Positions 25,731 to 33,807 of a DNA stretch of 64,000 nt are shown piece by piece (position 1 is the stretch's first letter; the number at the start of each line of letters is the position of its first letter). A model generated the notes under the pieces. It ran no database searches. It had not been told where the DNA came from and saw only the letters and a list, made by a program, of their open reading frames with translations. The position numbers were made by a program, and so were the translations under genes. The stretch covers positions 3,472,001-3,536,000 of the forward strand of contig NZ_LT985188.1 in NCBI RefSeq assembly GCF_900289045.1, read 5' to 3'. The stretch comes from Micropruina glycogenica. GTDB taxonomy: Bacteria; Actinomycetota; Actinomycetes; Propionibacteriales; Propionibacteriaceae.

Positions 25731-26918
25731 GTGTATGGATCACTGCGCGACCAACTAACCGAGACTCTGAGCGAGATTCGCGCTGCGGGTCTCTACAAGT
25801 CCGAACGCGAACTGGGCACCCCGCAAGCGGCCCACATCGCCACCGTGGACGGCCCGGCGCTCAACTTCTGCGCCAACAACTACCTAGGGCTGGCCGACCA
25901 CCCCGATGTGGTGGCCGCGGCGCACGCAGGCCTCGACGAGTGGGGCTTCGGCATGGCGTCGGTGCGGTTCATCTGCGGCACCCAGAGCCAGCACCGCGCC
26001 CTGGAAAGCGAACTCGCCGCGTTTCTGGGCACCGACGACGCGATTCTGTACTCGTCGTGCTTCGACGCCAACGGGGGAGTGTTCGAAACCCTGTTCGGCG
26101 GCGACGACGCCATCATCTCCGACGAGCTCAATCACGCCTCGATCATCGACGGGGTGCGCTTGAGCAAGGCGGCCCGCTACCGCTATCGCAACGCCGACCT
26201 GGCCGACCTCGAGGCACAACTGGTGGCCGCGTCGGGGGCGCGCCGGCGGGTGATCGTCACCGATGGGGTGTTCTCGATGGACGGCAGCTACGCGCCGCTG
26301 CAGGGCATCTGCGACCTGGCCGAGCGCTACGACGCGCTGGTGTTCGTCGACGACAGTCACGCCGTCGGCTTCGTCGGCGAGGGCGGCCGGGGCACCCCGG
26401 AACTGTTCGGCGTCAGCGACCGGGTCGACATTCTCACCGGCACCCTGGGCAAGGCGTTGGGTGGGGCGTCCGGCGGGTATGTGGCGGCACACGCCGAGAT
26501 CGTGGCGCTGCTGCGGCAGCGCTCCAGGCCGTATCTGTTCAGCAACTCGGTGGCGCCCAGCGTGGTAGCGGGGTCACGCAAGGCGCTCGAACTGGTGGCC
26601 ACCCAGGGCGAGGCGCGTGAGCGGCTGGCCGCGAACGCGTCCCTGTTTCGCGAGCTGATGACCGCCGCCGGTTTCGACCTGCTGCCCGGCAGCCACCCGA
26701 TCGTGCCGGTGATGTTCCCCGGTGACGACGGTGCCCGGCTGGCCACCCAGATCGCCGACCGGATGCTCGCCGACGGCGTGTACGTCATCGCGTTCAGCTT
26801 TCCGGTGGTGCCGCGCGGCAGGGCACGCATCAGGGTGCAGCTCTCGGCGGCACACTCCGAACGGGACGTCCGGTCCTGCGTCGAGGCGTTCGTCGCGGCA
26901 CGGGAGTCCGTCGGGTGA
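25731..26918 (+). CDS. kbl: Glycine C-acetyltransferase (2-amino-3-ketobutyrate CoA ligase)
   Basis: A 395-residue alpha-oxoamine synthase. It cleaves 2-amino-3-ketobutyrate from Tdh with CoA to glycine and acetyl-CoA. The N-terminus [29 protein letters not shown], the PLP region [16 protein letters not shown] and the lysine loop [14 protein letters not shown] closely match the Kbl family. GTG 25731 gives the family start; the ribosome binding site is weak. The gene is followed by a family B repeat. Confidence 0.94.
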   Translation: MYGSLRDQLTETLSEIRAAGLYKSERELGTPQAAHIATVDGPALNFCANNYLGLADHPDVVAAAHAGLDEWGFGMASVRFICGTQSQHRALESELAAFLGTDDAILYSSCFDANGGVFETLFGGDDAIISDELNHASIIDGVRLSKAARYRYRNADLADLEAQLVAASGARRRVIVTDGVFSMDGSYAPLQGICDLAERYDALVFVDDSHAVGFVGEGGRGTPELFGVSDRVDILTGTLGKALGGASGGYVAAHAEIVALLRQRSRPYLFSNSVAPSVVAGSRKALELVATQGEARERLAANASLFRELMTAAGFDLLPGSHPIVPVMFPGDDGARLATQIADRMLADGVYVIAFSFPVVPRGRARIRVQLSAAHSERDVRSCVEAFVAARESVG

Positions 26919-26923
26919 GTCGC

Positions 26924-26970
26924 GCTGATCGAGCTTGTCGAGATCCTGGTTTCGACACGCTCAACCAGCG
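26924..26970. repeat. Dispersed repeat family B, providing the MFS stop codon
   Basis: CTGATCGAGCTTGTCGAGAT then GGTTTCGACACGCTCAACCA GCG as two inverted half-units. The TCA at 26961-26963, within the second half, is the TGA stop of the minus-strand MFS gene. It separates convergent kbl and MFS genes and may act as a terminator. Confidence 0.7.
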
Positions 26971-28289
26971 GCGGCTTCTGCCGCGGCGATCGTCTTGGAG
27001 TTGGCTTCACGCCGCGCGTAGCCGACCAGGGCCAGGTGGCCCAGCCCGGCCAGCACGAACACCGCCCGCAGGGCCCAGTCGCGGCTGAGGAACGTCTCGC
27101 CCAGGCCCACCAGCACCCCGCCGAGGGCGGTGCCGATGGCGATCGTGCCCCAGCCGAAGAACCGGTACACCGAGTTCACCCGGCCGAGCAGCCGATCAGG
27201 TATCAGCCGCTGCCGCAACGACACCGTGATCACGTTCCACAGCACCACGAACACGCCCTCGGCCACCCCGCAGATCCAGAACGCGGCCGCCCACGGCAGC
27301 AGCGCCATGGCAAGCAGCGACACCCCCATGCCGACGATCGACACCAGGAGCGCCGTGCCCGGCGACAACCCCTTGGTGATGCGTTCGGCCAGCAGCGAAC
27401 CGATCACCGCCCCCAACGCGAAACCCGTGGTGGCCAGCGCGAACTGCCAGCCCTCGAACAACCCGAGCACCTCTTGGGCGAACAGCACGCTGGTGGCGAA
27501 GGCCACATTGCTGAGCAGATTCAACAGGCCCAGCAGAATCGCCAGGGTGCGAATCAGCCGATGGTTCCAGAGCCAGCCGAAGCCCTCGGCGATCTCGCGC
27601 CTCCAGTCGATGCGGGTGCGGACGCCCGTCGGCTCACCGCCCTTGGCCGCGAAGCTGCCGGCCAGCGCGAACACCAGGGCGGCGCTCACCGCCAACAACC
27701 CGGCATTGAGCAGGAACGGCAGCGCCAGCGCGACTGTGATCAGCACCCCGCCGAGCGCGGGCCCGACGAAGCTGTTCATGGTCGTCTCGGACGCCCACAT
27801 GCGCCCGTTCGCCTTCTCGAGCTGATCGCGCTCGACCACCGAGGGCATCAGGGTCTGCGCGGTGTTGTCGCGCAGCACCTCGGCGCACCCGAGCAGCAGC
27901 GAGGCGACGCACAGCGCCGTCACCAGCAGCGGCCCCGACGAGGGTTCCGGCGCGCCGGCGGCCAACTGCTCCGGCGTGGGCAGGCCGCTCTGATAGCGCA
28001 GCACCAGCAGGCCCAGGGCAGCCACTACGACGAACCGGCAGACGTCCATCGAGCCCACGAGCGTGCGCCGGTCGAACCGGTCGCTGATCACGCCCGCCGG
28101 CAGGCTGAACACCAGCCACGGAATGCGTCCGGCCACCCCCACCAGGGCGATCAGCATGGCGTCGCGGGTGACTGCCGAGGCGAGCCACACCAAGGCCACG
28201 CTCATCAGCCCGTCGCCCAGGTTGGCGGCGGTGGCCGAGGCGAACAGCTTGCGGTAGTTGGCGCCCAGCGGCCGCGCCGCGGTGCTCAC
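26961..28289 (-). CDS. MFS transporter (MFS_3/EntS-like)
   Basis: A 442-residue, 12-helix transporter. The N-terminus NYRKLFASATAANLGDGLM, motif A-like AGVISDRFDRRTLVGSMD and NSVYRFFGWGTIAIGTALGG are usual for the EntS/arabinose-efflux-like group of MFS_3 exporters. GTG 28289 overlaps the regulator stop as GTGA, so the two are translated together. The protein's last residues and stop lie in repeat DNA. The substrate is unknown; regulation by the ArsR-type protein is likely. Confidence 0.85.
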   Translation of the reverse strand: MSTAARPLGANYRKLFASATAANLGDGLMSVALVWLASAVTRDAMLIALVGVAGRIPWLVFSLPAGVISDRFDRRTLVGSMDVCRFVVVAALGLLVLRYQSGLPTPEQLAAGAPEPSSGPLLVTALCVASLLLGCAEVLRDNTAQTLMPSVVERDQLEKANGRMWASETTMNSFVGPALGGVLITVALALPFLLNAGLLAVSAALVFALAGSFAAKGGEPTGVRTRIDWRREIAEGFGWLWNHRLIRTLAILLGLLNLLSNVAFATSVLFAQEVLGLFEGWQFALATTGFALGAVIGSLLAERITKGLSPGTALLVSIVGMGVSLLAMALLPWAAAFWICGVAEGVFVVLWNVITVSLRQRLIPDRLLGRVNSVYRFFGWGTIAIGTALGGVLVGLGETFLSRDWALRAVFVLAGLGHLALVGYARREANSKTIAAAEAAAG

Positions 28290-28831
28290 GACTCGGTCTC
28301 GGACGGCAGCGGCGCCCGGTCGGTGGGGAACAGAGCGAACACGAGCGAGTAGGTCACCTCGCCCGCTGCGTCCTGCGTGCCGAACTCGACCAGCAACTCG
28401 TTCATGCGGTGCATCCACTCATGGGCGCGCTCGGCCGAGATGCGGATGTCGCGCCGATTGGCCGTCGTGACGGCGTCGTCGGGCACGCGGCGCAGGTCGT
28501 CCAGAGCGCTGCTGAGCGTACGCGCCTCCTGGCCGACAGCCGCGTGGGCCCGGTCGTAGAAGAACACCCGTGCGGTGCGTCCGTAGTACTTGGCCTCGAG
28601 CGCGCGCACCTTCTTGGTGCGAACCACGTGCACCAACCCCGCCTCGCCCAACACTTTGAGGTGGTGCCCGATCGTGCCCTTGGGCTTGCCCAGCACCTGG
28701 GCCAGTTCGGACGTGGTTGCGGCCCGTTCGAGCAGCAGCGACACGATCTGCTGCCGGGTGGGTTCGAACAACGCCCGGTACTGCGCGGGGTCGGTGAGCC
28801 GCAGCTCGTCCGGCATCGAATAGTCGGCCAT
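28286..28831 (-). CDS. ArsR-type winged-helix transcription regulator
   Basis: A 181-residue regulator. The winged helix is at about residues 15-85: LTDPAQYRALFEPTRQQIVSL, then TTSELAQVLGKPKGTIGHHLKVLGEAGLV (recognition helix) and the wing VRTKKVRALEAKYY. The C-terminal 90 residues are a helical effector/dimer domain without an obvious metal-binding Cys cluster. It is the first gene of a two-gene operon with an MFS exporter and probably represses itself through the 16-bp palindrome just upstream. Confidence 0.85.
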   Translation of the reverse strand: MADYSMPDELRLTDPAQYRALFEPTRQQIVSLLLERAATTSELAQVLGKPKGTIGHHLKVLGEAGLVHVVRTKKVRALEAKYYGRTARVFFYDRAHAAVGQEARTLSSALDDLRRVPDDAVTTANRRDIRISAERAHEWMHRMNELLVEFGTQDAAGEVTYSLVFALFPTDRAPLPSETES

Positions 28832-28840
28832 TGCCGTATG

Positions 28841-28860
28841 GTCGGCAATTGCCGACTATA
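28841..28860 (-). promoter_or_regulatory. Palindromic operator and -10 ahead of the ArsR-MFS operon
   Basis: GTCGGCAATTGCCGAC (28841-28856) is a perfect 16-bp palindrome. TATAGT, reading on the minus strand at 28860-28855, overlaps its edge and is a good -10. The start codon is only ten bases from the palindrome, and part of the half-site (TAGTCGGCCATTGCC, 28821-28835) recurs over the start codon itself. A repressor bound here would block transcription. Confidence 0.65.
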
Positions 28861-28863
28861 AAG

Positions 28864-29655
28864 TCAAGCTGCTACGGGAGCCCGCGCGACCAGCCGGCGG
28901 GTCAGCAGCGTGCCGCCGGCCGTGGCGATCGGAAAGATGACCAGCGCCAGCACCGGCACCGACAGCAGCAAGAAGGTCGGCACCCCGAATCCGAGCACCA
29001 CCCAGGGGTCGCGGCCCAGCAGCTGCAGGCGTTGACGCAGGCTTCTGATGCCGCGCCGTCCGGCCGCCGAGCCGATCATCTCGACGGTGATCATCCAGCC
29101 GCCGAACAGGGCCGAGCCGACGGCGGCCAGCACGCCACCGACAACGGGGATCAGCCCCACCAGCAGCAGCACCACCCCGACGGGCAGGGTGATCGCGGCC
29201 ACCGTGACCAGATGCTTCAGGGTCGACCAGAAGGCGCGCAGTGGTTTTTCGTCGGGTTGCCGATCGAGACTGCCGGCGTGGGCGTCCACCTCTTCAGAGA
29301 TGCGGTCGTACAGCGGGGCCCCCAGGGCCAGCGTGGTGGCGGTGAACAGCAGCACCAGCAGCACCCCGCTGGTCACCACCACGAGCAGCGCCACCAACCC
29401 CCGCAGTGCCTCGGCGCCCGCCCAGCCGTCAGCGAACGGGGTCACCCATACCGCGACGCGTTGCGAGACCCAGCTCGCCGACACGAAAAGACCGATGAAC
29501 ACGAGGCCGGTGATCAGCGGGGGAATCAGGCCGAGCCCGAACAATCGGGCGCGCCGAAGTACCAGACCTGCGCCCGTGATCAACAGCCCGATGCCGCGTG
29601 CCAGGCCGCCGATCGGATTCGACCGAAGGCGTGGCGGTGCCGATGGATTGCTCAC
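28864..29655 (-). CDS. EI24-domain (CysZ-like) membrane protein
   Basis: A 263-residue protein with about six hydrophobic segments. NPIGGLARGIGLLITGAGLV and the loop RARLFGLGLIPPLITGLVF are typical of the EI24/CysZ family, whose bacterial members include a sulfate permease. Basic tail RRLVARAPVAA. GTG 29655 follows GGAGGGGGG. Sulfate uptake is possible; substrate is not shown by the sequence. The gene ends 33 bases from the regulator start on the same strand but the operator between them argues for separate transcription. Confidence 0.75.
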   Translation of the reverse strand: MSNPSAPPRLRSNPIGGLARGIGLLITGAGLVLRRARLFGLGLIPPLITGLVFIGLFVSASWVSQRVAVWVTPFADGWAGAEALRGLVALLVVVTSGVLLVLLFTATTLALGAPLYDRISEEVDAHAGSLDRQPDEKPLRAFWSTLKHLVTVAAITLPVGVVLLLVGLIPVVGGVLAAVGSALFGGWMITVEMIGSAAGRRGIRSLRQRLQLLGRDPWVVLGFGVPTFLLLSVPVLALVIFPIATAGGTLLTRRLVARAPVAA

Positions 29656-29734
29656 GGCCCCCCTCCCCGATAGGCCGAATGCTGCCGACCACCTTACGGC
29701 ACGGCCCAACGAAACCGGGTAATCGTGATCTGGT

Positions 29735-30553
29735 TCACAGGTTCGCGGCCAGTTCGACCAGCGTTTCGGACGTTCCGCCGTCGATTCTCACGGTGGCCAA
29801 CTCGTCGCCTCTGGTGGGCCCTCGGTTGATGATCGCCACCGGTTTGCCGGCCTTCGCGGCGTGCCGTACGAAGCGCAGCCCCGACATCACCGTGAGTGAC
29901 GATCCGGCCACCAGCACTTCGGCCTCGTCGACCACCCGGTACGACACGGCCACCCGCTCGGGCGGTACCGATTCGCCGAAGAACACCACGTCGGGCTTCA
30001 GCACACCGCCACACCGGTCACACGGCAACACCACGAAGTCGCCCCACTGCTCGACCACGGCGTCGCCGTCGGGCCGCAGCCGGGCGTCGTCCAACTCGGC
30101 CCGGCCGGCCGCGACCTTGCCCTCGACGCCCGGGTTGGCCGCCTCCAGCCGTCGCTGCAGCTCGGTGCGCGCCGACACCGCGCCGCAGCTGAGGCAGATC
30201 ACCCGGTCGATGCGTCCGTGCAGGTCGATGACCGACGGGCTGCCGGCGGCCTGGTGCAGGCCGTCCACGTTCTGGGTGATCACCGTGCGCAGCCCGCTCT
30301 CGCGCAGCGCGACGAGGGCGTCGTGGCCGGGGTTGGGCCGAGCGACCCCGAAGCTGCGAAAGCCCAGCAGCGAGCGAGCCCAGTAGCGCCGGCGGACGCT
30401 CTCGGCGCCCAGAAAGTCGGCGTACTGAATAGGGTTGGTCGGCCGGGCTCCGGCGCCGCGGTAATCGGGTATGCCCGAGTCGGTGCTGATGCCGGCACCG
30501 GTGAGGGCCACCCAGCGGCGGCCCCGCAACAACTCGGCCAGCTGCCCGGTCAC
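29735..30553 (-). CDS. SIR2-family NAD-dependent protein deacylase
   Basis: A 272-residue sirtuin. The NAD site is ALTGAGISTDSGIPDYRG, TQNVDGLHQAAG is the ribose loop, LHGRID holds the catalytic His, and zinc is bound by CLSCG and CDRCGG. The phrase VVFFGESVP and GSSLTV complete the Rossmann fold. It removes acyl groups from lysine, for example on acetyl-CoA synthetase. GTG 30553 overlaps the rhomboid stop as GTGA, so the two proteins are translationally coupled, an odd pairing. Confidence 0.92.
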   Translation of the reverse strand: MTGQLAELLRGRRWVALTGAGISTDSGIPDYRGAGARPTNPIQYADFLGAESVRRRYWARSLLGFRSFGVARPNPGHDALVALRESGLRTVITQNVDGLHQAAGSPSVIDLHGRIDRVICLSCGAVSARTELQRRLEAANPGVEGKVAAGRAELDDARLRPDGDAVVEQWGDFVVLPCDRCGGVLKPDVVFFGESVPPERVAVSYRVVDEAEVLVAGSSLTVMSGLRFVRHAAKAGKPVAIINRGPTRGDELATVRIDGGTSETLVELAANL

Positions 30554-31476
30554 TGCAGCATCATCGCCCGCACCGCGATGGCCACCAGCAGCGCCGCGGT
30601 CAGAGCTGCCACGCCCGGCCACTGCCAGCGGTCGCGCCGCAGACGCGGCGGCAGCACCAGCACCGCGGCCGTGGCCAGCCCGCCCAGCAGCCCGCCCAGA
30701 TGACCCTGCCATGAGATGCCGGCCCCGCCCACCACGGTGATCACCACGTTGATGCCCAGCCACATCAGAATCGTCTGATAGTTGCCGCCCGACTTGCGGG
30801 CGATCACCAGCAGGGCGCCGAGCATGCCGAAGATCGCCCCGGACGCACCCAGCGCTGAGCTGTCGGGTGCGGCCAGCCACATCACGGCTGCGGACGCCGC
30901 CAGCGCGCTGACCAGGTACACGGCCAGAAACCGCGCCCGTCCCAGCACCTGTTCGAGCGGGGGCCCGAGAAAGTACAGCGCCAGCATGTTGGCGCCCAGG
31001 TGAATCAGTTCGGCGTGGGTGAAGGCGCTGGTGAGCACCTGCCACCAGGCTCCGGTGGCGACCCCGGCGGCCCAGTAGGCGCCTTCGACGACGCTGCAGG
31101 CCTGCTCACCGACGCCGGGGTAGTAGCGGCCGCTGCCGTCGTTCACCAGGCACGAGCCCCAGGGGCTGATCGACAGCCGCACGCCCCAGGTGCCGTAACC
31201 GCCGCCGCTGAGCAGCACCAGCAGGTACACCGCCAGGTTGACCCCCAGCAGCGTGAAGGTGGTGAGCTGCGGTTTCACCGACCGGCGACCGCCGTAGGGG
31301 CCCTCGCCCTGCCGGGTGGCCCGAGCCCCCGCGTGCACGCAGTCGGGGCATTGCACGCCCACCGAGGCCGGCACCATGCAATCGGGGCACACCGGACGAC
31401 GGCAGCGCTGGCACCCGATCAGCGTCGCGCGGTCGGGGTGCCGGTAACAGCCCTGTGGCTGGGGTGGCTGGCTCAT
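30550..31476 (-). CDS. Rhomboid intramembrane serine protease with N-terminal zinc ribbon
   Basis: A 308-residue protein. Residues 10-46 hold a Cys/His zinc-binding module (CYRHPDR, CQRCRRPVCPDC, CPDC). Six membrane helices follow from residue 72. Rhomboid sites are the HLGANMLALYFLG oxyanion helix, the nucleophile Ser in GASGAIFGMLG and the catalytic His in WQGHLGGLLGG. It cleaves membrane proteins in the bilayer; substrate unknown. It is co-transcribed with the sirtuin downstream. Confidence 0.93.
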   Translation of the reverse strand: MSQPPQPQGCYRHPDRATLIGCQRCRRPVCPDCMVPASVGVQCPDCVHAGARATRQGEGPYGGRRSVKPQLTTFTLLGVNLAVYLLVLLSGGGYGTWGVRLSISPWGSCLVNDGSGRYYPGVGEQACSVVEGAYWAAGVATGAWWQVLTSAFTHAELIHLGANMLALYFLGPPLEQVLGRARFLAVYLVSALAASAAVMWLAAPDSSALGASGAIFGMLGALLVIARKSGGNYQTILMWLGINVVITVVGGAGISWQGHLGGLLGGLATAAVLVLPPRLRRDRWQWPGVAALTAALLVAIAVRAMMLQ

Positions 31477-31480
31477 CGGC

Positions 31481-32500
31481 TCACGGCAGCGTGCGACTGC
31501 GCTGGTCGATGCCCAACTCGCCGTAGGGGTAGTCGGGTAGCGCGGGTTCCGACACCTCGGTGAGGCGGCGGGCCGCGTCGCCGTCGAGGTGCACCTCAGC
31601 GACGGCCAGCGAGCCCTGCAACTGCTCCAGCGTGCGGGCGCCGACGATCGGTGAGGTCACCTGCGGACGATCGGCCAGCCAGGCCAGCGCCGCCTGCGCC
31701 ATGGTGAGCCCGGACTGCTTCGCCACGTCTTCGAGCGCGTCGAGCACGGCCCAGGTGGCGTCGGTGTTGCGCCGGTCGTAGGCCTCCATGCCGCGGGCCG
31801 GGTTGTCGCCCAGTCGGCTCGCACCGCTCGGTCGCGTGTCACGCCGGTACTTGCCCGTCAGCCAGCCTCCGGCCAGCGGGCTCCACGGCATCAGGCCAAG
31901 CCCGTACCGCTCGCAGGCGGGCACGATCTCGAGCTCGATGTAGCGGGTCAGCAGGTTGTACTGCGGCTGCAGCGACACCGGCACCGTCCACCCTTGGGCG
32001 GCGGCTCGTTCGGCCACGGCGGTGAGTTGCCAGCCGACGAAGTTCGACAGCCCGAAGTAGTGCACCTTGCCGGCACCGATCGCGTCGTCGATGAAGCGCA
32101 GGTATTCGTCGATCGGCGTCAACGGATCCCACGCGTGCAGTTGGTAGAGGTCGATCGATTCGACGCCCAGCCGGCGCAGGCTGGCCTCCAGGGCGTCGTG
32201 CAGGTGCCGGCGTGACAGCCCGACGCCGTTCGGGCCGTCGTTCATCGGGAAGCGGCCTTTGGTGGCCAGCACGACCTGGTCACGCGCGTCGGCGCGCTCG
32301 CCGAGCCAGTCGCCCACGAGCTGCTCCGAGACGCCGCGCGAGTACACGTCCGCGGTGTCGATGAACGTGCCGCCGGCTTCGACGAACGCGTCGAGTTGGG
32401 CGAACGATCCGGCCCGGTCGGTTTCGGCGCCGAAGGTCATGGTGCCCAGGCAGAGCCGCGAGACAGCGAGCCCGCTGTCGCCGAGAAGTCGGTATTCCAT
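31481..32500 (-). CDS. Aldo/keto reductase
   Basis: A 339-residue TIM-barrel NADPH oxidoreductase of the YajO/potassium-channel-beta-like group. Catalytic residues are in TFIDTADVYSRG (Asp, Tyr), VVLATKGRF (Lys) and YQLHAWDP (His). It reduces aldehydes or ketones; natural substrate unknown. It ends four bases before the rhomboid start and is probably the first gene of a three-gene unit. The divergent NUDIX gene starts 50 bases away. Confidence 0.9.
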   Translation of the reverse strand: MEYRLLGDSGLAVSRLCLGTMTFGAETDRAGSFAQLDAFVEAGGTFIDTADVYSRGVSEQLVGDWLGERADARDQVVLATKGRFPMNDGPNGVGLSRRHLHDALEASLRRLGVESIDLYQLHAWDPLTPIDEYLRFIDDAIGAGKVHYFGLSNFVGWQLTAVAERAAAQGWTVPVSLQPQYNLLTRYIELEIVPACERYGLGLMPWSPLAGGWLTGKYRRDTRPSGASRLGDNPARGMEAYDRRNTDATWAVLDALEDVAKQSGLTMAQAALAWLADRPQVTSPIVGARTLEQLQGSLAVAEVHLDGDAARRLTEVSEPALPDYPYGELGIDQRSRTLP

Positions 32501-32549
32501 GGCCCAACCCTAGGCGGAACGGTCAGTCGATCGGGACTACGCTGTTCGG

Positions 32550-33035
32550 GTGCCCGTGCCCGACTTCATCATCGAACTGCGTGAAAAGGTGGGCCACAGC
32601 ATGTTGTGGCTGTCGGGGGCGACCGCGGTGGTGCTGCGCTCGTCGAACGACGGCGAGCAGGTGCTGCTGGTGCGCCGGGCGGACGACGGTGCGTGGTCAC
32701 CGGTGGCGGGCATCGTCGATCCGGGTGAGGATCCTCACGTCACCGCGATCCGAGAGGCGGCCGAAGAGGCGGGGGTCGAGATCGAGGTCGAACGGCTCGC
32801 CTGGCTGAACGTCACCGAGCCGGTGGTGTACGCCAACGGCGACGTGACCCAGTACATCGACCACACCTTTCGCTGCCGCTGGGTGGCCGGAGACCCGGTG
32901 CCGCACGACGGTGAGGCCACCGATGCCGCGTTCTTCAGTCTCGACGCGCTGCCTGAGATGCCCGACCATTACCTCGAACGCATCATGATGGCGGTGGAAG
33001 ACCGCCCCGACACGGTGCTGGGCCGACGCGCCTGA
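32550..33035 (+). CDS. NUDIX hydrolase
   Basis: A 161-residue pyrophosphohydrolase. The Nudix box is complete: GIVDPGEDPHVTAIREAAEE followed by AGV. An N-terminal helix, VPDFIIELREKVGHSMLWL, is shared with actinobacterial ADP-ribose or NDP-sugar type Nudix enzymes. GTG 32550 or the in-frame GTG 32556 could start it. Two tiny genes follow closely on the same strand. Confidence 0.9.
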   Translation: MPVPDFIIELREKVGHSMLWLSGATAVVLRSSNDGEQVLLVRRADDGAWSPVAGIVDPGEDPHVTAIREAAEEAGVEIEVERLAWLNVTEPVVYANGDVTQYIDHTFRCRWVAGDPVPHDGEATDAAFFSLDALPEMPDHYLERIMMAVEDRPDTVLGRRA

Positions 33036-33055
33036 CCGATTCGAAGGGAGCCCCC

Positions 33056-33202
33056 ATGACCGACAACGCCGCCGACGAGGCCCGCGACGACATCGTCAGC
33101 CAGGACGTCGCGCATCAGGGCGATGAGGTCGATGACGTGACGGTGCGCGATCTGCCACCGGTCGACGACGACACGCTGAACCGGCTCGACGAGCCGACGT
33201 GA
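33056..33202 (+). CDS. Small acidic protein, 48 residues
   Basis: Not recognised. ATG 33056 follows GAAGGGAG. The product begins MTDNAADEARDDIVSQDV and is nearly a quarter Asp, predicted disordered and strongly acidic. Its TGA (33200-33202) shares a base with the ATG of the next gene (TGATG), which indicates a coupled pair and supports it as real. It resembles in character, not in sequence, the acidic product at 36124-36306. Confidence 0.6.
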   Translation: MTDNAADEARDDIVSQDVAHQGDEVDDVTVRDLPPVDDDTLNRLDEPT

Positions 33203-33597
33203 TGCAACCCGAGCCGCAGACGCATCTCGAACGTCTTCTGGCCCGGGCCCACGCCAACCCCACCGACGCCAAGGCGTACACCGCGTTCGTCAAAGAGCTG
33301 ATCGCCACCACCGTCGGGGTGCTCGGGCACGCCGAGCCGCACGGCTTTCAGCCGCTCGCGCTCACACCGTCCGGCTCGCTCGGCGTGTGCGTGTTCACCC
33401 ACCCGGTGCGCTACGACGCGTTCACGGCAACGCAGTTGCCCGCGCTCGATTGGCAGGTGCGCCCCGATCGCGCCAGGCCGCTTTTCGAATGGGCCGTGGC
33501 CAACGACTTGTTCGTGCTGCTCAATCCCGGCAGTCCTTTGAGCAAGGACTTTCCACCCTTCGAACTCAACGATGTACTGCACGGGCGCTGGATTTGA
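33202..33597 (+). CDS. SseB-like protein, 131 residues
   Basis: A small protein with features of SseB N-terminal domain proteins: an N-terminal helix (THLERLLARAHANPTDAKAY), a central strand pair (GVCVFTHPVRYDAF) and the C-terminal LFVLLNPGSPLSKDFPPFEL. SseB domains occur in type VII/III and rhodanese-linked contexts; a specific role is not known. ATG 33202 is joined to the previous stop; GTG 33199 is an alternative. Confidence 0.6.
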   Translation: MQPEPQTHLERLLARAHANPTDAKAYTAFVKELIATTVGVLGHAEPHGFQPLALTPSGSLGVCVFTHPVRYDAFTATQLPALDWQVRPDRARPLFEWAVANDLFVLLNPGSPLSKDFPPFELNDVLHGRWI

Positions 33598-33684
33598 ATC
33601 GACTCACAACCGCGTGCCCGAACTCGTTCGACATTTCTCGCCCCTGGTTGCAACGTTTTGGGCGGCTGCTGCGTTTATAGGGTC

Positions 33685-33792
33685 ATGAGCGTTCTGCCCA
33701 CCCCCGGTCAGACCCTGCTGCGCATCGTCACCCTGGCGGTCGCCACCATGGTGGCGGCCGGTCTGTTGCTGGCGGGGCTGCTGTCGGGCTGA
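33685..33792 (+). CDS. Very small membrane peptide, 35 residues
   Basis: ATG 33685 opens a frame giving a short polar start (MSVLPTPGQTLLR) and one membrane helix (IVTLAVATMVAAGLLLAGLL). TTTATAG lies five bases upstream, a position consistent with a -10 for a leaderless transcript. It could be a genuine small membrane protein or the surviving N-terminal anchor of a larger gene, given other truncations in this window. No family match. Confidence 0.4.
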   Translation: MSVLPTPGQTLLRIVTLAVATMVAAGLLLAGLLSG

Positions 33793-33807
33793 GCTTCGCG
33801 TCACCCG

